From Cytophagales bacterium (GTDB taxonomy: Bacteria; Bacteroidota; Bacteroidia; Cytophagales; 172606-1), in NCBI GenBank assembly GCA_030448185.1, contig JAUJNL010000007.1, positions 41,152 through 105,151 on the forward strand: 64,000 nucleotides of DNA, written 5' to 3'. The stretch's first letter is position 1. Each line of letters begins with the position of its first letter. Under the pieces are notes generated by a model. That model saw only the letters and a program-made list of their open reading frames with translations, had not been told where the DNA came from and did no database searches. Of this stretch, positions 1-7,994 are shown piece after piece. The translations under genes and the position numbers were made by a program.

Positions 1-98
1 AGCAGCAGTTCCAGGAACTAGCCCAAAAAGCCAAAGCCGGTTGTCCGGTTTCTAAAGTTCTGAATGCCCAGATTACACTGAACGCCAAGCTGGCGTAG
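1..98 (+). CDS. OsmC-like family protein, C-terminal end only
   Basis: The window opens inside the last 31 codons of this gene. The frame begins at base 3 and ends at TAG 96-98. The tail contains GCPVSKVLNAQITLNA, which matches the conserved C-terminus of OsmC/Ohr-type thiol peroxidases, where the Cys of the GCPVSKxL segment is one of the two redox cysteines. Members of the family reduce organic hydroperoxides in the cytoplasm. The N-terminal half with the other active-site residues lies outside the window, so the subfamily (OsmC, Ohr or YhfA-like) cannot be decided. Confidence 0.75.
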   Translation, partial: QQFQELAQKAKAGCPVSKVLNAQITLNAKLA

Positions 99-159
99 TT
101 TTTTGTTAAAGCCTGAAAGGTACTCAGGCGTATAATTTAATCCCTGTCTTCCCTCGGTG

Positions 160-245
160 AACTTCAAACATCGAACAAGGAATAACGGATTTCGAAGGAA
201 TAAACCATCCTTTTTTATTCGAAGTTCCTTGTTCGATGTTCGAAA
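160..245. repeat. Intergenic inverted repeat, TCGAACAAGGAA family
   Basis: Arms 168-182 and 225-239 are perfect 15-base reverse complements (ACATCGAACAAGGAA) separated by 42 bases. A looser TTCGAA word flanks them on both sides. The same TCGAACAAGGAA word recurs near 6122-6140. It lies between two genes converging on this gap and could act as a bidirectional terminator, but no clean T-tract follows. Confidence 0.6.
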
Positions 246-324
246 TTGAAATCAAACTTCCCTAACCCGCTAATCAAATACAGTTTCTAGAAAACCTTTG
301 GCGGGTATCCCAGGCTCTCTTTTT

Positions 325-3300
325 TCAGAAGAAAAATCCCAGTTTTACCAGGGGCAGCCGGTCTTCTTCGGACACTGTGTACATAGCCGAAACCACGACT
401 ATTTTGAAGGGGGCAATCCAAATGCCGCCTCCGTAGCCCTGGTGCCACTTACTGGATGCTTCCCCTTTCAGCCATACCCGGCCTACATCATGAAAACCGA
501 CAATGCCCGCATAGGCCGGAAAGAGGTAAGTCTTAAAGGAGAAAAGACGCAGACGTACCTCAGTATTGTTGTAAAAACTGCTCTTGCCCGAGAATCGGGT
601 CCGGCGGTAACCTCGTAAGTTGGTAAGCCCTCCCAATGCATTGGCCTGAAAAAACTCGTAATCCGTAAAGTTTATCCCCCCACCAAAACGAGTAGCCAGT
701 GTAAGTCTGGCGGGCAGCCGGATAGACCAATAAAAGGCTAAATCAGATTGGATCCGGGTTAAATTCTGCGCTAGAGGGTTCAGGCCATGATATAGGGTAG
801 ATTCGGTATACCAGTGAACGCCGGATGACGGCATCATCTGATTGTCGCGGCTATCAATGTTAAATCCTAGTTTCAGGCCTCCGTACGGTTTTCGTTCGAA
901 CACGTTTTTGGGTTCACCCGAGCCATTTTCCGAAAAGTTTTCAATAAAGCGGCCAGGGGTACGCTCTACCTCTACACTTTCAAACGCGGGCCCGAAGAAG
1001 AAAGTAGTATTGGTATTAGGTGCATATCTGAGTAAGGCATTCAATCCCCAGTTTTCGAACCGGGTCCGGTAGTAATTAATCCGATTCTCCTTATTATATA
1101 CGGTTTCATTACCCAGTCCAAAGAAATTATTAACAAAATTAGGCGCTCTTACCTCGCCGTTTACCTGCAGGTCGAGGCGTCCGATAACATCGGTAAAATC
1201 ACCCGCATAGCGGAAATTATAGGCCCTGGTAGCAAAGGCATAATTCGCCGTCAATCGGTGCTGCGCTGCATAAGGTTCGTTCCGAAAGCCTTGCTTCTTG
1301 ACTAAGAAGCCGCCTCCCACAAATAGGCCGTCGTCAGGATTATACTGCAGGGAAAGTAAAGGCGCCACCAGGTTATACCGGAATGATTTACGGTTGTAGT
1401 CATTTACGCCAGCATAACTGCCGGTCATGTCGCGGGTTTCAGAGCCTGGTTTGATCTCATTGCCCTTCTTGGTGTCGTATACCAAGTTTTTTCGCTGCAA
1501 CCCCGCCACTTTTGAGCTATCAATTATTGTATCTCTTCCCTTTCCCCCAATTACGCGAATAGTAATGCCTTTCTGGGCTCTCCCGTGCAAAACAAACCGG
1601 TCATCCCCGTTGAGTCCGTACATTCGGACCTCTCTGGTTTGGGAAGGAACAAAGGTCCGTTCGTACATGACCTGTTCCAAGTCGCTATCTTTGCCCACTT
1701 TACGAACGGTTACTTTGGTTTTTCCGTCCTCCAGCCGGTGTACGTCAAACTGTTCTTCTTTATTGCTGCCTACTACATCTACCGCCCGGGAGAGAAAGCG
1801 GTATTGCGCTTCCGCGTAGCGGGACAGGTCATCACGGCGTTTTTTCAGCTTGGCAATGACTGTTTCCCCGGACAGTTTAAATATAGGTTCGGGCCACTGG
1901 TGGATTGCATTTTCAATCACTTCGTCAGTAAGGAGTCTTTTCAAGGTGTCAGCCATTGCTTTCCACGCTGCCAGGTCAGGTTCAGTCAGGAATGACCGGT
2001 CAAAGTACCGGGCATTAAAATTAAGGCCGGGGACATCCCGGATCTGGTAATCAAACCCCTGAATTTTAGGCATGATCCATTTCCGGCTGGCAATTTTGGG
2101 CAGCAGGCCCTGATTCACAAAAAAAGCCTGGTCGCGGTCACGGGGAATAGGTTTGTAAATGGTTCCATTTTTAGTCTTAAAGCTTGCCCAGCGCCACTGG
2201 TCGTCGTGCCGGTCCCAGTCACCGATAATCATATCAAACAGGCGGGCCCGCAATACGGCTTGCTGGTCTACCCGGTTGTCATTGTCATCGTACAGCTTGT
2301 CAATCAATTTTGTCGTACTGGATATTTTTTCGGCCCCTCCGAACAGATCTGTTTTTTCGAAACCCTCATCGGGCCGTTCTTCTAATAAGCACAAAGTGTT
2401 GGCAAAAGCCTTGCGGTTCCGGCCCAAACGGGGATCGTCAGGCACAAAGACCAGTTTGGGATTGGTATGAAAAATACCGGCTGCCTTTGCCAGCGGAGGT
2501 ACCACCAAAGCGGCGTACGGGTGCGAAGCGGAAATCTGGTCCTGCACGATGTCGGCGGCAAATGAACCCCGGAGATTTTCAGGAATGGCGTTCTCAGCAT
2601 ATTTTTCGACGGAGCGGAGTACGTACTGGCGTCCGTCTTTTGCTTGTAACCGCAAGGATTTGGTTTGCATACCGCCGCCCCGCTGCCCAATAGTGAGTCC
2701 ACCAGCTTCTTTGTTCAGGCGGAAAACGGGAGCCGCTACCGGAGTAGTCCATACGTTGCGGTAGTTTTCACCCAACAAAAACTTTTTGAAAGCCTTGGCT
2801 TGGTAAATATGGTTGGCAGCCATGGACACTGTGGAGTCTTTGTAGTCGAACCGGTCGCCAGGGTCAGGGGGAGCCATTTGCTCCCGGAACGATTCCAACA
2901 TCCGGACCTCATAGAGTTGCTTACCTTCGGGGTGGTCTTTATCAGGTTCCCAGAATGTGAGCCAGGCTTCTCCACTGGGGTAATAATCAATGCGCCCAAA
3001 CCCGACCTTATCCGCAGCAAACCGTCCGTGCCGCCGCGGCCTCACCGGCGTAATTTTGCAACCGCTGCCACTGGTTATGTAATGAATACTATCCTGCACG
3101 ATATGTTCCAGGGCATGTTCGTGGCCATTCACATACACCGCGTTAGGATGCTGGCGTAACACGGCAGTAATACCGTCACGCATCTGCCGGTTCAACGGAT
3201 GGACTATATCCTGCCGGCTGCCAATGATTTTCCGGTACAGGGGGTAAATAGAGCCGAGGCCGGGCAGGGGAATATAAAGCTTAGGCTGGATCTCCAAAAA

Positions 3301-4014
3301 GGGAAACAGGTGATTTTTCCAGGTATAATAGCCGCCGTGCGGTCCATGCGTATACATCGGGTGATGCCCGGCTACAATGACTCGCTTATTAATATTCCGC
3401 TCAATAATGTCATCGAGCAACACCAACATATCAGTCAGATCTTTTGCTTCGCAATCATTTTCCGCCCCGGGCCGGTCCCAGGCATGTAGCGGCCACTGCG
3501 TATCAATCAGTACCAGAGTAAGCTTGTTGTTCAGCGATACTTCTACGGGACCCGGGCAGCCGCCCTGCGGCAAAAACACGTTTTCCTGTTGCAGGTACTG
3601 ACTGATAAACTGGGCTTGGTTCTGTACGTACCGCCAGCCATTGCGTCCCATTCGGTCCCAGTCGTGGTTGCCTGGAATGAATATGGCCCTGCCCGGGTAA
3701 TTCTGGAGAATTTTCATTTGGGCAATGATCTTTTCCTCCGCCGCTTTACGACCCAGATCATCGGGATCGGGCAGGCCCCGCTGGTAAATATTGTCACCTA
3801 AGTAGATAATCGTGCTGTTCTTACCCGCCTTTTGCATTTGGTTTCGGAGAGCCGACAGATTAGGATCATCTCCTTCCGTAACGGGGGCTCCGGCATCGCC
3901 GAGCAGAAATACCGAATGGCTGGGTTGTTTCCGGATACTATCCCGGGTAAGGCTTTGGGTCCGGGCAGGCAGCAATACAGTAAATAACAGGCAAGTTGAT
4001 AGCAAAAATTTCAT
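325..4014 (-). CDS. Outer-membrane metallophosphatase with kinase-like middle domain and C-terminal beta-barrel
   Basis: About 1229 residues from ATG 4014, chosen because it begins a clean signal peptide (MKFLLSTCLLFTVLLPARTQ); an upstream in-frame ATG at 4056 lacks this. Residues ~35-320 carry calcineurin-like phosphoesterase motifs in order: GDAG, GDNIYQRG, PGNHDWD, GHHPMYTHG and NGHEH, which are the metal ligands of a dinuclear centre. Residues ~430-760 hold a second domain with GDWDRHDDQW (~600) and IPRDRDQAF (~625), resembling the catalytic loop and metal-binding motif of HipA/FAM20/CotH-like kinases. From ~860 to the C-terminal FFF the protein looks like an Omp85/surface-antigen beta-barrel. 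It is probably an outer-membrane enzyme with a periplasmic or surface phosphatase; the substrate is unknown. It stands alone, with an insertion sequence 112 bases upstream of its start. Confidence 0.8.
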   Translation of the reverse strand: MKFLLSTCLLFTVLLPARTQSLTRDSIRKQPSHSVFLLGDAGAPVTEGDDPNLSALRNQMQKAGKNSTIIYLGDNIYQRGLPDPDDLGRKAAEEKIIAQMKILQNYPGRAIFIPGNHDWDRMGRNGWRYVQNQAQFISQYLQQENVFLPQGGCPGPVEVSLNNKLTLVLIDTQWPLHAWDRPGAENDCEAKDLTDMLVLLDDIIERNINKRVIVAGHHPMYTHGPHGGYYTWKNHLFPFLEIQPKLYIPLPGLGSIYPLYRKIIGSRQDIVHPLNRQMRDGITAVLRQHPNAVYVNGHEHALEHIVQDSIHYITSGSGCKITPVRPRRHGRFAADKVGFGRIDYYPSGEAWLTFWEPDKDHPEGKQLYEVRMLESFREQMAPPDPGDRFDYKDSTVSMAANHIYQAKAFKKFLLGENYRNVWTTPVAAPVFRLNKEAGGLTIGQRGGGMQTKSLRLQAKDGRQYVLRSVEKYAENAIPENLRGSFAADIVQDQISASHPYAALVVPPLAKAAGIFHTNPKLVFVPDDPRLGRNRKAFANTLCLLEERPDEGFEKTDLFGGAEKISSTTKLIDKLYDDNDNRVDQQAVLRARLFDMIIGDWDRHDDQWRWASFKTKNGTIYKPIPRDRDQAFFVNQGLLPKIASRKWIMPKIQGFDYQIRDVPGLNFNARYFDRSFLTEPDLAAWKAMADTLKRLLTDEVIENAIHQWPEPIFKLSGETVIAKLKKRRDDLSRYAEAQYRFLSRAVDVVGSNKEEQFDVHRLEDGKTKVTVRKVGKDSDLEQVMYERTFVPSQTREVRMYGLNGDDRFVLHGRAQKGITIRVIGGKGRDTIIDSSKVAGLQRKNLVYDTKKGNEIKPGSETRDMTGSYAGVNDYNRKSFRYNLVAPLLSLQYNPDDGLFVGGGFLVKKQGFRNEPYAAQHRLTANYAFATRAYNFRYAGDFTDVIGRLDLQVNGEVRAPNFVNNFFGLGNETVYNKENRINYYRTRFENWGLNALLRYAPNTNTTFFFGPAFESVEVERTPGRFIENFSENGSGEPKNVFERKPYGGLKLGFNIDSRDNQMMPSSGVHWYTESTLYHGLNPLAQNLTRIQSDLAFYWSIRLPARLTLATRFGGGINFTDYEFFQANALGGLTNLRGYRRTRFSGKSSFYNNTEVRLRLFSFKTYLFPAYAGIVGFHDVGRVWLKGEASSKWHQGYGGGIWIAPFKIVVVSAMYTVSEEDRLPLVKLGFFF

Positions 4015-4115
4015 AACACCGGGCAATGGACAGAGTACTCGTATGCTACATTTCATTCAGATGAATACCAGAGCGTACAATCTGAAGATTTGAGCAAAGT
4101 TGCTTTTTTAAAGCT

Positions 4116-4125
4116 AAATATAAGT
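4116..4125. repeat. Left target-site duplication of the insertion sequence
   Basis: AAATATAAGT here is repeated exactly at 5207-5216, directly abutting both ends of the insertion sequence. A perfect 10-base direct repeat is the expected scar of one transposition event. Confidence 0.9.
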
Positions 4126-5206
4126 GAGGGGTGGTCATAAAAGGAAAAGGTAGAAATAAAACAAACAGAGGGGTTAACTTAGGGGTAACGACACCACCTC
4201 AAGTTAACATAAACCTCTGTTTGCCATGAACTGTAAGTTAGCCATTCTTTATGAAGTTTTGCAAAGTGCTTGGTCTCCACCGACCGCTAAACGGGGTAAA
4301 CCCTATTGTTATAACTGGCCTTCGATGGTGCTATTCTTTATGGTAATGTTTTTGAAAGGGATTCATTCCCATAAAGGGATGGCAACGTATGCTAAAGCCC
4401 ATTATCAATGGTTTGGGTGGCCCAGTGCGCCTTCACGTAAAACGATTGCCCGTCGTTTTGAAGCCTTACCAGGGGTAATCTACCGGCTCATGCCGCACGT
4501 TGCTCAGGCTGCCAGGCAAGTAAACTGGGCCGTATTCTCTTTTCGTTGGGCCTTCATTGATAAGAGTGTTTTTAGAGCTAAAGGCGGAATTTGGCATCAA
4601 AAGCACCGGCAAGAAGGCATTGTTCCTCATTCGAGTATTGATACGGATGCTTCCTGGGCCAAGAGTGCTTACCATAACTGGCGGTTTGGCTACGGTTTGC
4701 ACCTGGTTTGCAATACCAATCGTTTCCCGATTGCCTGTTCGGTCACTACCGCGGCGCAGAAAGATACTACCCAACTCGTGCCACTATTGGTTCACTTTGT
4801 TGAGCAAGTAGGCGTAGTCGTGGCTGATGCCGGATATATTGCCCTCCAACTCATTAAGCAATTGCTTACTTGCTGGAACGTGTTTGTCCTTTTACCTTAC
4901 GGTTTCAAAGCAGCCGCTCTCAGTGAGTGGCAACAACAATATAACTGCTTAGCCCAAACACCCCAAGCCCGCCTACTCTATAAACAACGCAAGCCCAGTA
5001 TTGAACCAGTCTTTTCCCTCATCAAAGAGTTGTTTCATCTGACGGGGGAAAATCAACTCCCTTACCAGAAGCTCTCAAAAGTCAAACCCTACTTAATGAT
5101 GACTGCCTTCACTATCCAATTGATGATGTACTACAATCACCTGCATCAGAAACAATTAGCTACCACCCACTTGTTTTTGACTGATTTTAAATAATGGCCA
5201 CCCCTC
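4126..5206 (+). mobile_element. Complete insertion sequence, IS4/IS5-superfamily type, 1081 bp
   Basis: The left end GAGGGGTGGTCAT (4126-4138) and the right end ATGGCCACCCCTC (5194-5206) are 13-base terminal inverted repeats with one mismatch. The transposase stop codon overlaps the right repeat by one base. A second, internal inverted repeat (4166-4181 with 4202-4221, outer word ACAGAGG) lies just before the transposase start and could fold over its ribosome-binding region, limiting translation from outside promoters. Intact gene, intact ends and perfect 10-base target duplications point to a recent insertion. The named IS family cannot be fixed without a search. Confidence 0.92.
4226..5194 (+). 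CDS. DDE transposase
   Basis: 322 residues and intact. Candidate catalytic acids are D112 (in FIDKSVF), D201 (in VVADAGY) and E260 (in SIEPVFSLIKELF). The last lies in a YKQR...E(6)K arrangement close to the Y-R-E-K signature of IS4-type transposases. The segment DTDASWAKSAYHNW before a GYGLHL strand is typical of the IS4/IS5 DDE fold. It catalyses cut-and-paste movement of the surrounding element. There is no obvious Shine-Dalgarno before ATG 4226. The 10-base target duplication fits some IS4 groups better than most IS5 groups, which usually duplicate 2-4 or 9 bases, so the family is left open. Confidence 0.92.
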   Translation: MNCKLAILYEVLQSAWSPPTAKRGKPYCYNWPSMVLFFMVMFLKGIHSHKGMATYAKAHYQWFGWPSAPSRKTIARRFEALPGVIYRLMPHVAQAARQVNWAVFSFRWAFIDKSVFRAKGGIWHQKHRQEGIVPHSSIDTDASWAKSAYHNWRFGYGLHLVCNTNRFPIACSVTTAAQKDTTQLVPLLVHFVEQVGVVVADAGYIALQLIKQLLTCWNVFVLLPYGFKAAALSEWQQQYNCLAQTPQARLLYKQRKPSIEPVFSLIKELFHLTGENQLPYQKLSKVKPYLMMTAFTIQLMMYYNHLHQKQLATTHLFLTDFK

Positions 5207-5216
5207 AAATATAAGT
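5207..5216. repeat. Right target-site duplication of the insertion sequence
   Basis: Exact copy of the 10 bases at 4116-4125, directly after the right terminal inverted repeat. Confidence 0.9.
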
Positions 5217-5479
5217 CTGGAAACGCAAGTTTTACGAAGGTCTTATTTATTCTATGCCCAGTTATCCGAAGCACGTCTCTGATTTTATTTTTATGCAATT
5301 ACCGCCAAAAATTATTACGTTTACCGGCAGGAGAAAAATACACCTACTAGCGGCTGATAATCAGGGGACAAAGTGTAAAAGTTTGGTAGTACTTACCAAT
5401 CTTATTTTAGCAATAACCAGCTTTTATTGGATAAACTACTCCAATTCGTCAACTCAAAAAGATAATCCTAGTATTTGGC

Positions 5480-6037
5480 ATGAAAGTTTTTTCTATTTTC
5501 TTGATTACAGTCAGCCTGCTATTATCCTGTCACCAGCCTAAACAGCCCGAAACCGACCAGTTTGAAGCCTCCGGAAATAAGCTGGCGGAAGCAGACCTGC
5601 CCCAGACTGCTGAGTCTGCCGGGCAACGGGTAATATCTTTGCAACTGGCTGATTATCTTACCAAACCCGTTACCGATACGAGTCTTGTAAAGGCGGTAGA
5701 CCAACCCGTAGCCCTGTTTGTGTACCCGACAGAAGCTGAAATCAAAAAGATGGAACTTGAGCTGGGGGAAGACCTGACTACTGTGGCCGACGACAATGCA
5801 TTCTACTTTTCGCAGGCGTCCGACTGGTTAGATTCACTGCAAATGAAGCGGGTAGTGCTAGATAAACGGTATATCAGGTTTAACCAATCCACCGGTGAGC
5901 CGATGTACTTCGACACCCGTTGCAGTAAGGCTCCCTACTAGAACCTGATTTTATTTGACCCATCCAAACAGCCACTGATCGTAAGTCCGGTTGAGCTTAC
6001 CCTGGAAGACTTACATGATTATTTCGACGGTAAATAG
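5480..6037 (+). CDS. Small lipoprotein of unknown function, interrupted by an in-frame TAG
   Basis: From ATG 5480 the protein starts with a lipoprotein signal (lipobox LLSC, residues ~14-17), so it is probably anchored in the outer or inner membrane. The frame stops at TAG 5939-5941 after 153 residues, but the same frame stays open for 31 more codons, with protein-like content (NLILFDPSKQPLIVSPVEL), to TAG 6035-6037. The simplest reading is one 185-residue protein in which TGG (Trp) has become TAG by mutation or base error. I do not recognise the family. No other gene in the gap shares its direction, and the insertion sequence lies about 270 bases upstream. Confidence 0.6.
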
Positions 6038-6200
6038 CCATTGTTCATTGGTCAATAGCCAATAGTTTTTACCTAAATACACTTTTCCCAATGACCCACC
6101 CGTGATAAGAACTAACATCGAGTGTCGAACAAGGAACTGAAGCTTGGCGAAGCCACACGGAGTAGCAGCGAAGCTCATACCGAATATCGAAGGAAAATGA
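6038..6200. repeat. Intergenic word repeats between convergent genes
   Basis: This gap contains TTCATTGG...CCAATGA inverted words (6045-6105) of the CATTGGTCA family seen again at 31311-31461 and 35566-35712. It is followed by the TCGAACAAGGAACT word (6126-6139) also present at 160-245, and a CAGCGAAGCT word (~6164-6173) shared with 17247-17256 and 24928-24937. Several otherwise separate intergenic repeat families therefore co-occur here. Confidence 0.5.
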
Positions 6201-6221
6201 TCACTGACGATTGACTTCCCT

Positions 6222-7862
6222 TTAATCCAGTTTAATAACTACTCCTTCGTTGCTTTGCAGTTGAATGTTGCCGTTAATCCATTCTCCTTTCCGCTCATTA
6301 CGGGTTTGCAGCAGGATAGTGCCTTTTGGTTCCATCCGTTCGGGCGTAAATTCAATCGTCTCGTTGCTGAAATTCAGCACAATCATCAAACGGGTTTCGC
6401 CGGAGGAACGGATGTAGGCCAGTACCGGGCCATGCGCCGGTACGGGGGTATATGCTCCGATGTGCAGCGCCGGCTCCTTTCGCCGTAACTCCAGCAGTTG
6501 ATGGTAAAGCGAAAGTATCGAAGCCGGGTCCTGCTGCTGTTTTTCCACGTTTTCCTCGGCGTATTTTTCCGAAAGCCGCAGCCAGGGTTCACCCGTGGTG
6601 AAACCGGCATTTTCCGCATCATTCCACTGCATAGGCGTACGCTGCGGGTCGCGGCTCAGTCCCAGGCCAGGCATTAGCAAGCCCTGCGGGTCTTTTACTT
6701 CATCTTCGGGAATGGGCACGTTCTGCAAACCCAGTTCATCGCCGTAATAGATAGTAGGGGTGCCCCGCAGCGTAAGTAACAGCACAGCCGCTACCCGGGC
6801 CTGTTCCTTACCATAGCGGGTAGCTACCCGTGGCCGGTCGTGGTTACTAAATACCCAATTTGGCCAGGCGTTTTCGGGCAGGAGCCCTTCATATTTATCA
6901 ATTTCCAGGGCGATTTTGCGGGCATTCCAGTCAATCAGCAGTAATTGGAAATTACCCGGCAGATGGGCTCCCTGATTACCGGCACCGTAGTATCGCACCA
7001 CCTTTTCAACAGGCAGGTACATCTCACCAATCAAGACTTTGTCGCCGTACTCGTCCAACAATTGCCGGAACCGGGCTACTACTTCGTGGGTCTTGGGCTG
7101 GTCGGTGGAATATACGGGACTGAACTGGTCGTACGTGGGCATACCCGTTTTGAAATCCGGGTTAGGCGGGTTGTCACGCCACTGGGCATCTTTAATCATA
7201 TGCCACATTACATCTACCCGGAAACCATCTACGCCTCTGTCCAGCCAGAACCGGAACACTTCCAGGATGGCGTCCATTACTTCCGGATTCCGGAGGTTCA
7301 AGTCGGGCTGCTCTATCAAAAAAGCGTGATGGTAATATTGCCCTCTTTCCTCGACCCATTCCCAGCCCGTACCGCCGAGCACACTCAGCCAATTATTGGG
7401 CGGGCCGCCATCCGGGGACGGATCATGCCACAAATACCAGTCCCGCTTCGGATTATCCCGGGAAGACTTCGATTCCAGGAACCACGGATGTTGATCGGAA
7501 GTGTGGTTCGGCACTACGTCGAGGATTATTTTCATGTTTCGCTGATGAGTCTCCCGTACCAGCGCGTCAAAATCATCTATAGTACCGAACATAGCGTCAA
7601 CAGCCGTATAGTCGGATATATCATAGCCAAAATCCTTCATTGGAGAAGGGTAGAAAGGCGTCAGCCAGATGGCATCCACGCCCATCCACCGTAAATAATC
7701 CAGCTTCTCAGCTATTCCTGACAGGTCGCCGATTCCGTCTCCGTTACTGTCTTTAAACGACCGGACATATATCTCATAAATTACGCCTTTCTGCCACCAG
7801 GTAAACTGCTCAGCAGCCGGGCGTTCCGTAGTGATCGGCGTCGGTTTTGGTGTTTGTTGCAT
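6222..7862 (-). CDS. GH13 alpha-glucosidase / alpha-amylase family protein (copy 1)
   Basis: 546 residues from ATG 7862 (MQQTPKPTP); the frame is open to 7925, but that extension is made of repeat sequence. The (beta/alpha)8 barrel starts at WWQKGVIYEIYVRSF and has the conserved GH13 blocks: DVVPNHTSDQHPW, DGFRVDVMW (nucleophile Asp ~217), LIGEMYLP (acid/base Glu ~277) and SNHDRPR (transition-state Asp ~339). The segment EQPDLNLRNPEV is typical of exo-acting alpha-glucosidases and related oligosaccharide hydrolases rather than endo-amylases. There is no signal peptide, so it likely cleaves alpha-glucosides in the cytoplasm. It lies downstream of a close paralogue on the same strand, separated by a 132-base gap filled by a hairpin repeat. 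Confidence 0.88.
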   Translation of the reverse strand: MQQTPKPTPITTERPAAEQFTWWQKGVIYEIYVRSFKDSNGDGIGDLSGIAEKLDYLRWMGVDAIWLTPFYPSPMKDFGYDISDYTAVDAMFGTIDDFDALVRETHQRNMKIILDVVPNHTSDQHPWFLESKSSRDNPKRDWYLWHDPSPDGGPPNNWLSVLGGTGWEWVEERGQYYHHAFLIEQPDLNLRNPEVMDAILEVFRFWLDRGVDGFRVDVMWHMIKDAQWRDNPPNPDFKTGMPTYDQFSPVYSTDQPKTHEVVARFRQLLDEYGDKVLIGEMYLPVEKVVRYYGAGNQGAHLPGNFQLLLIDWNARKIALEIDKYEGLLPENAWPNWVFSNHDRPRVATRYGKEQARVAAVLLLTLRGTPTIYYGDELGLQNVPIPEDEVKDPQGLLMPGLGLSRDPQRTPMQWNDAENAGFTTGEPWLRLSEKYAEENVEKQQQDPASILSLYHQLLELRRKEPALHIGAYTPVPAHGPVLAYIRSSGETRLMIVLNFSNETIEFTPERMEPKGTILLQTRNERKGEWINGNIQLQSNEGVVIKLD

Positions 7863-7865
7863 AGT

Positions 7866-7994
7866 TTGGTGAGTAGGTATCAGGTAGCAGGTATCAGAGA
7901 AAAGGGTACCGTAGCCATTAGTCAATTATCATTAGTTTTTCCACAAACGACAACTGACTAATGGCTACTGACCGATACTCCAATACCTAGTACT
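7866..7994. repeat. Intergenic hairpin repeat between the two GH13 genes
   Basis: Arms 7911-7924 (GTAGCCATTAGTCA) and 7955-7968 are perfect reverse complements. Outside them, GGTATCAGGTA-like words on the left face GATACTCCAATACCTAGTA on the right, extending an imperfect stem. The words belong to the CATTAGTCA / GGTATTAGG families seen at 31311-31461 and 35566-35712. Confidence 0.65.

Noticed and set aside
5254..5541. Open frame of 95 codons between the insertion sequence and the lipoprotein gene
   Set aside because: Starts in the flank of the insertion, overlaps the lipoprotein signal in another frame, and resembles no family. Probably chance.
5939..5941. Stop-codon reassignment (TAG read as an amino acid)
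   Set aside because: TAG ends several intact genes in the window in the normal way, and only two in-frame TAG codons are seen, both explained by single-base changes.
6945..7694. 249-codon antisense open frame over the first GH13 gene
   Set aside because: Mirror of a well-supported GH13 gene, with no motifs of its own.
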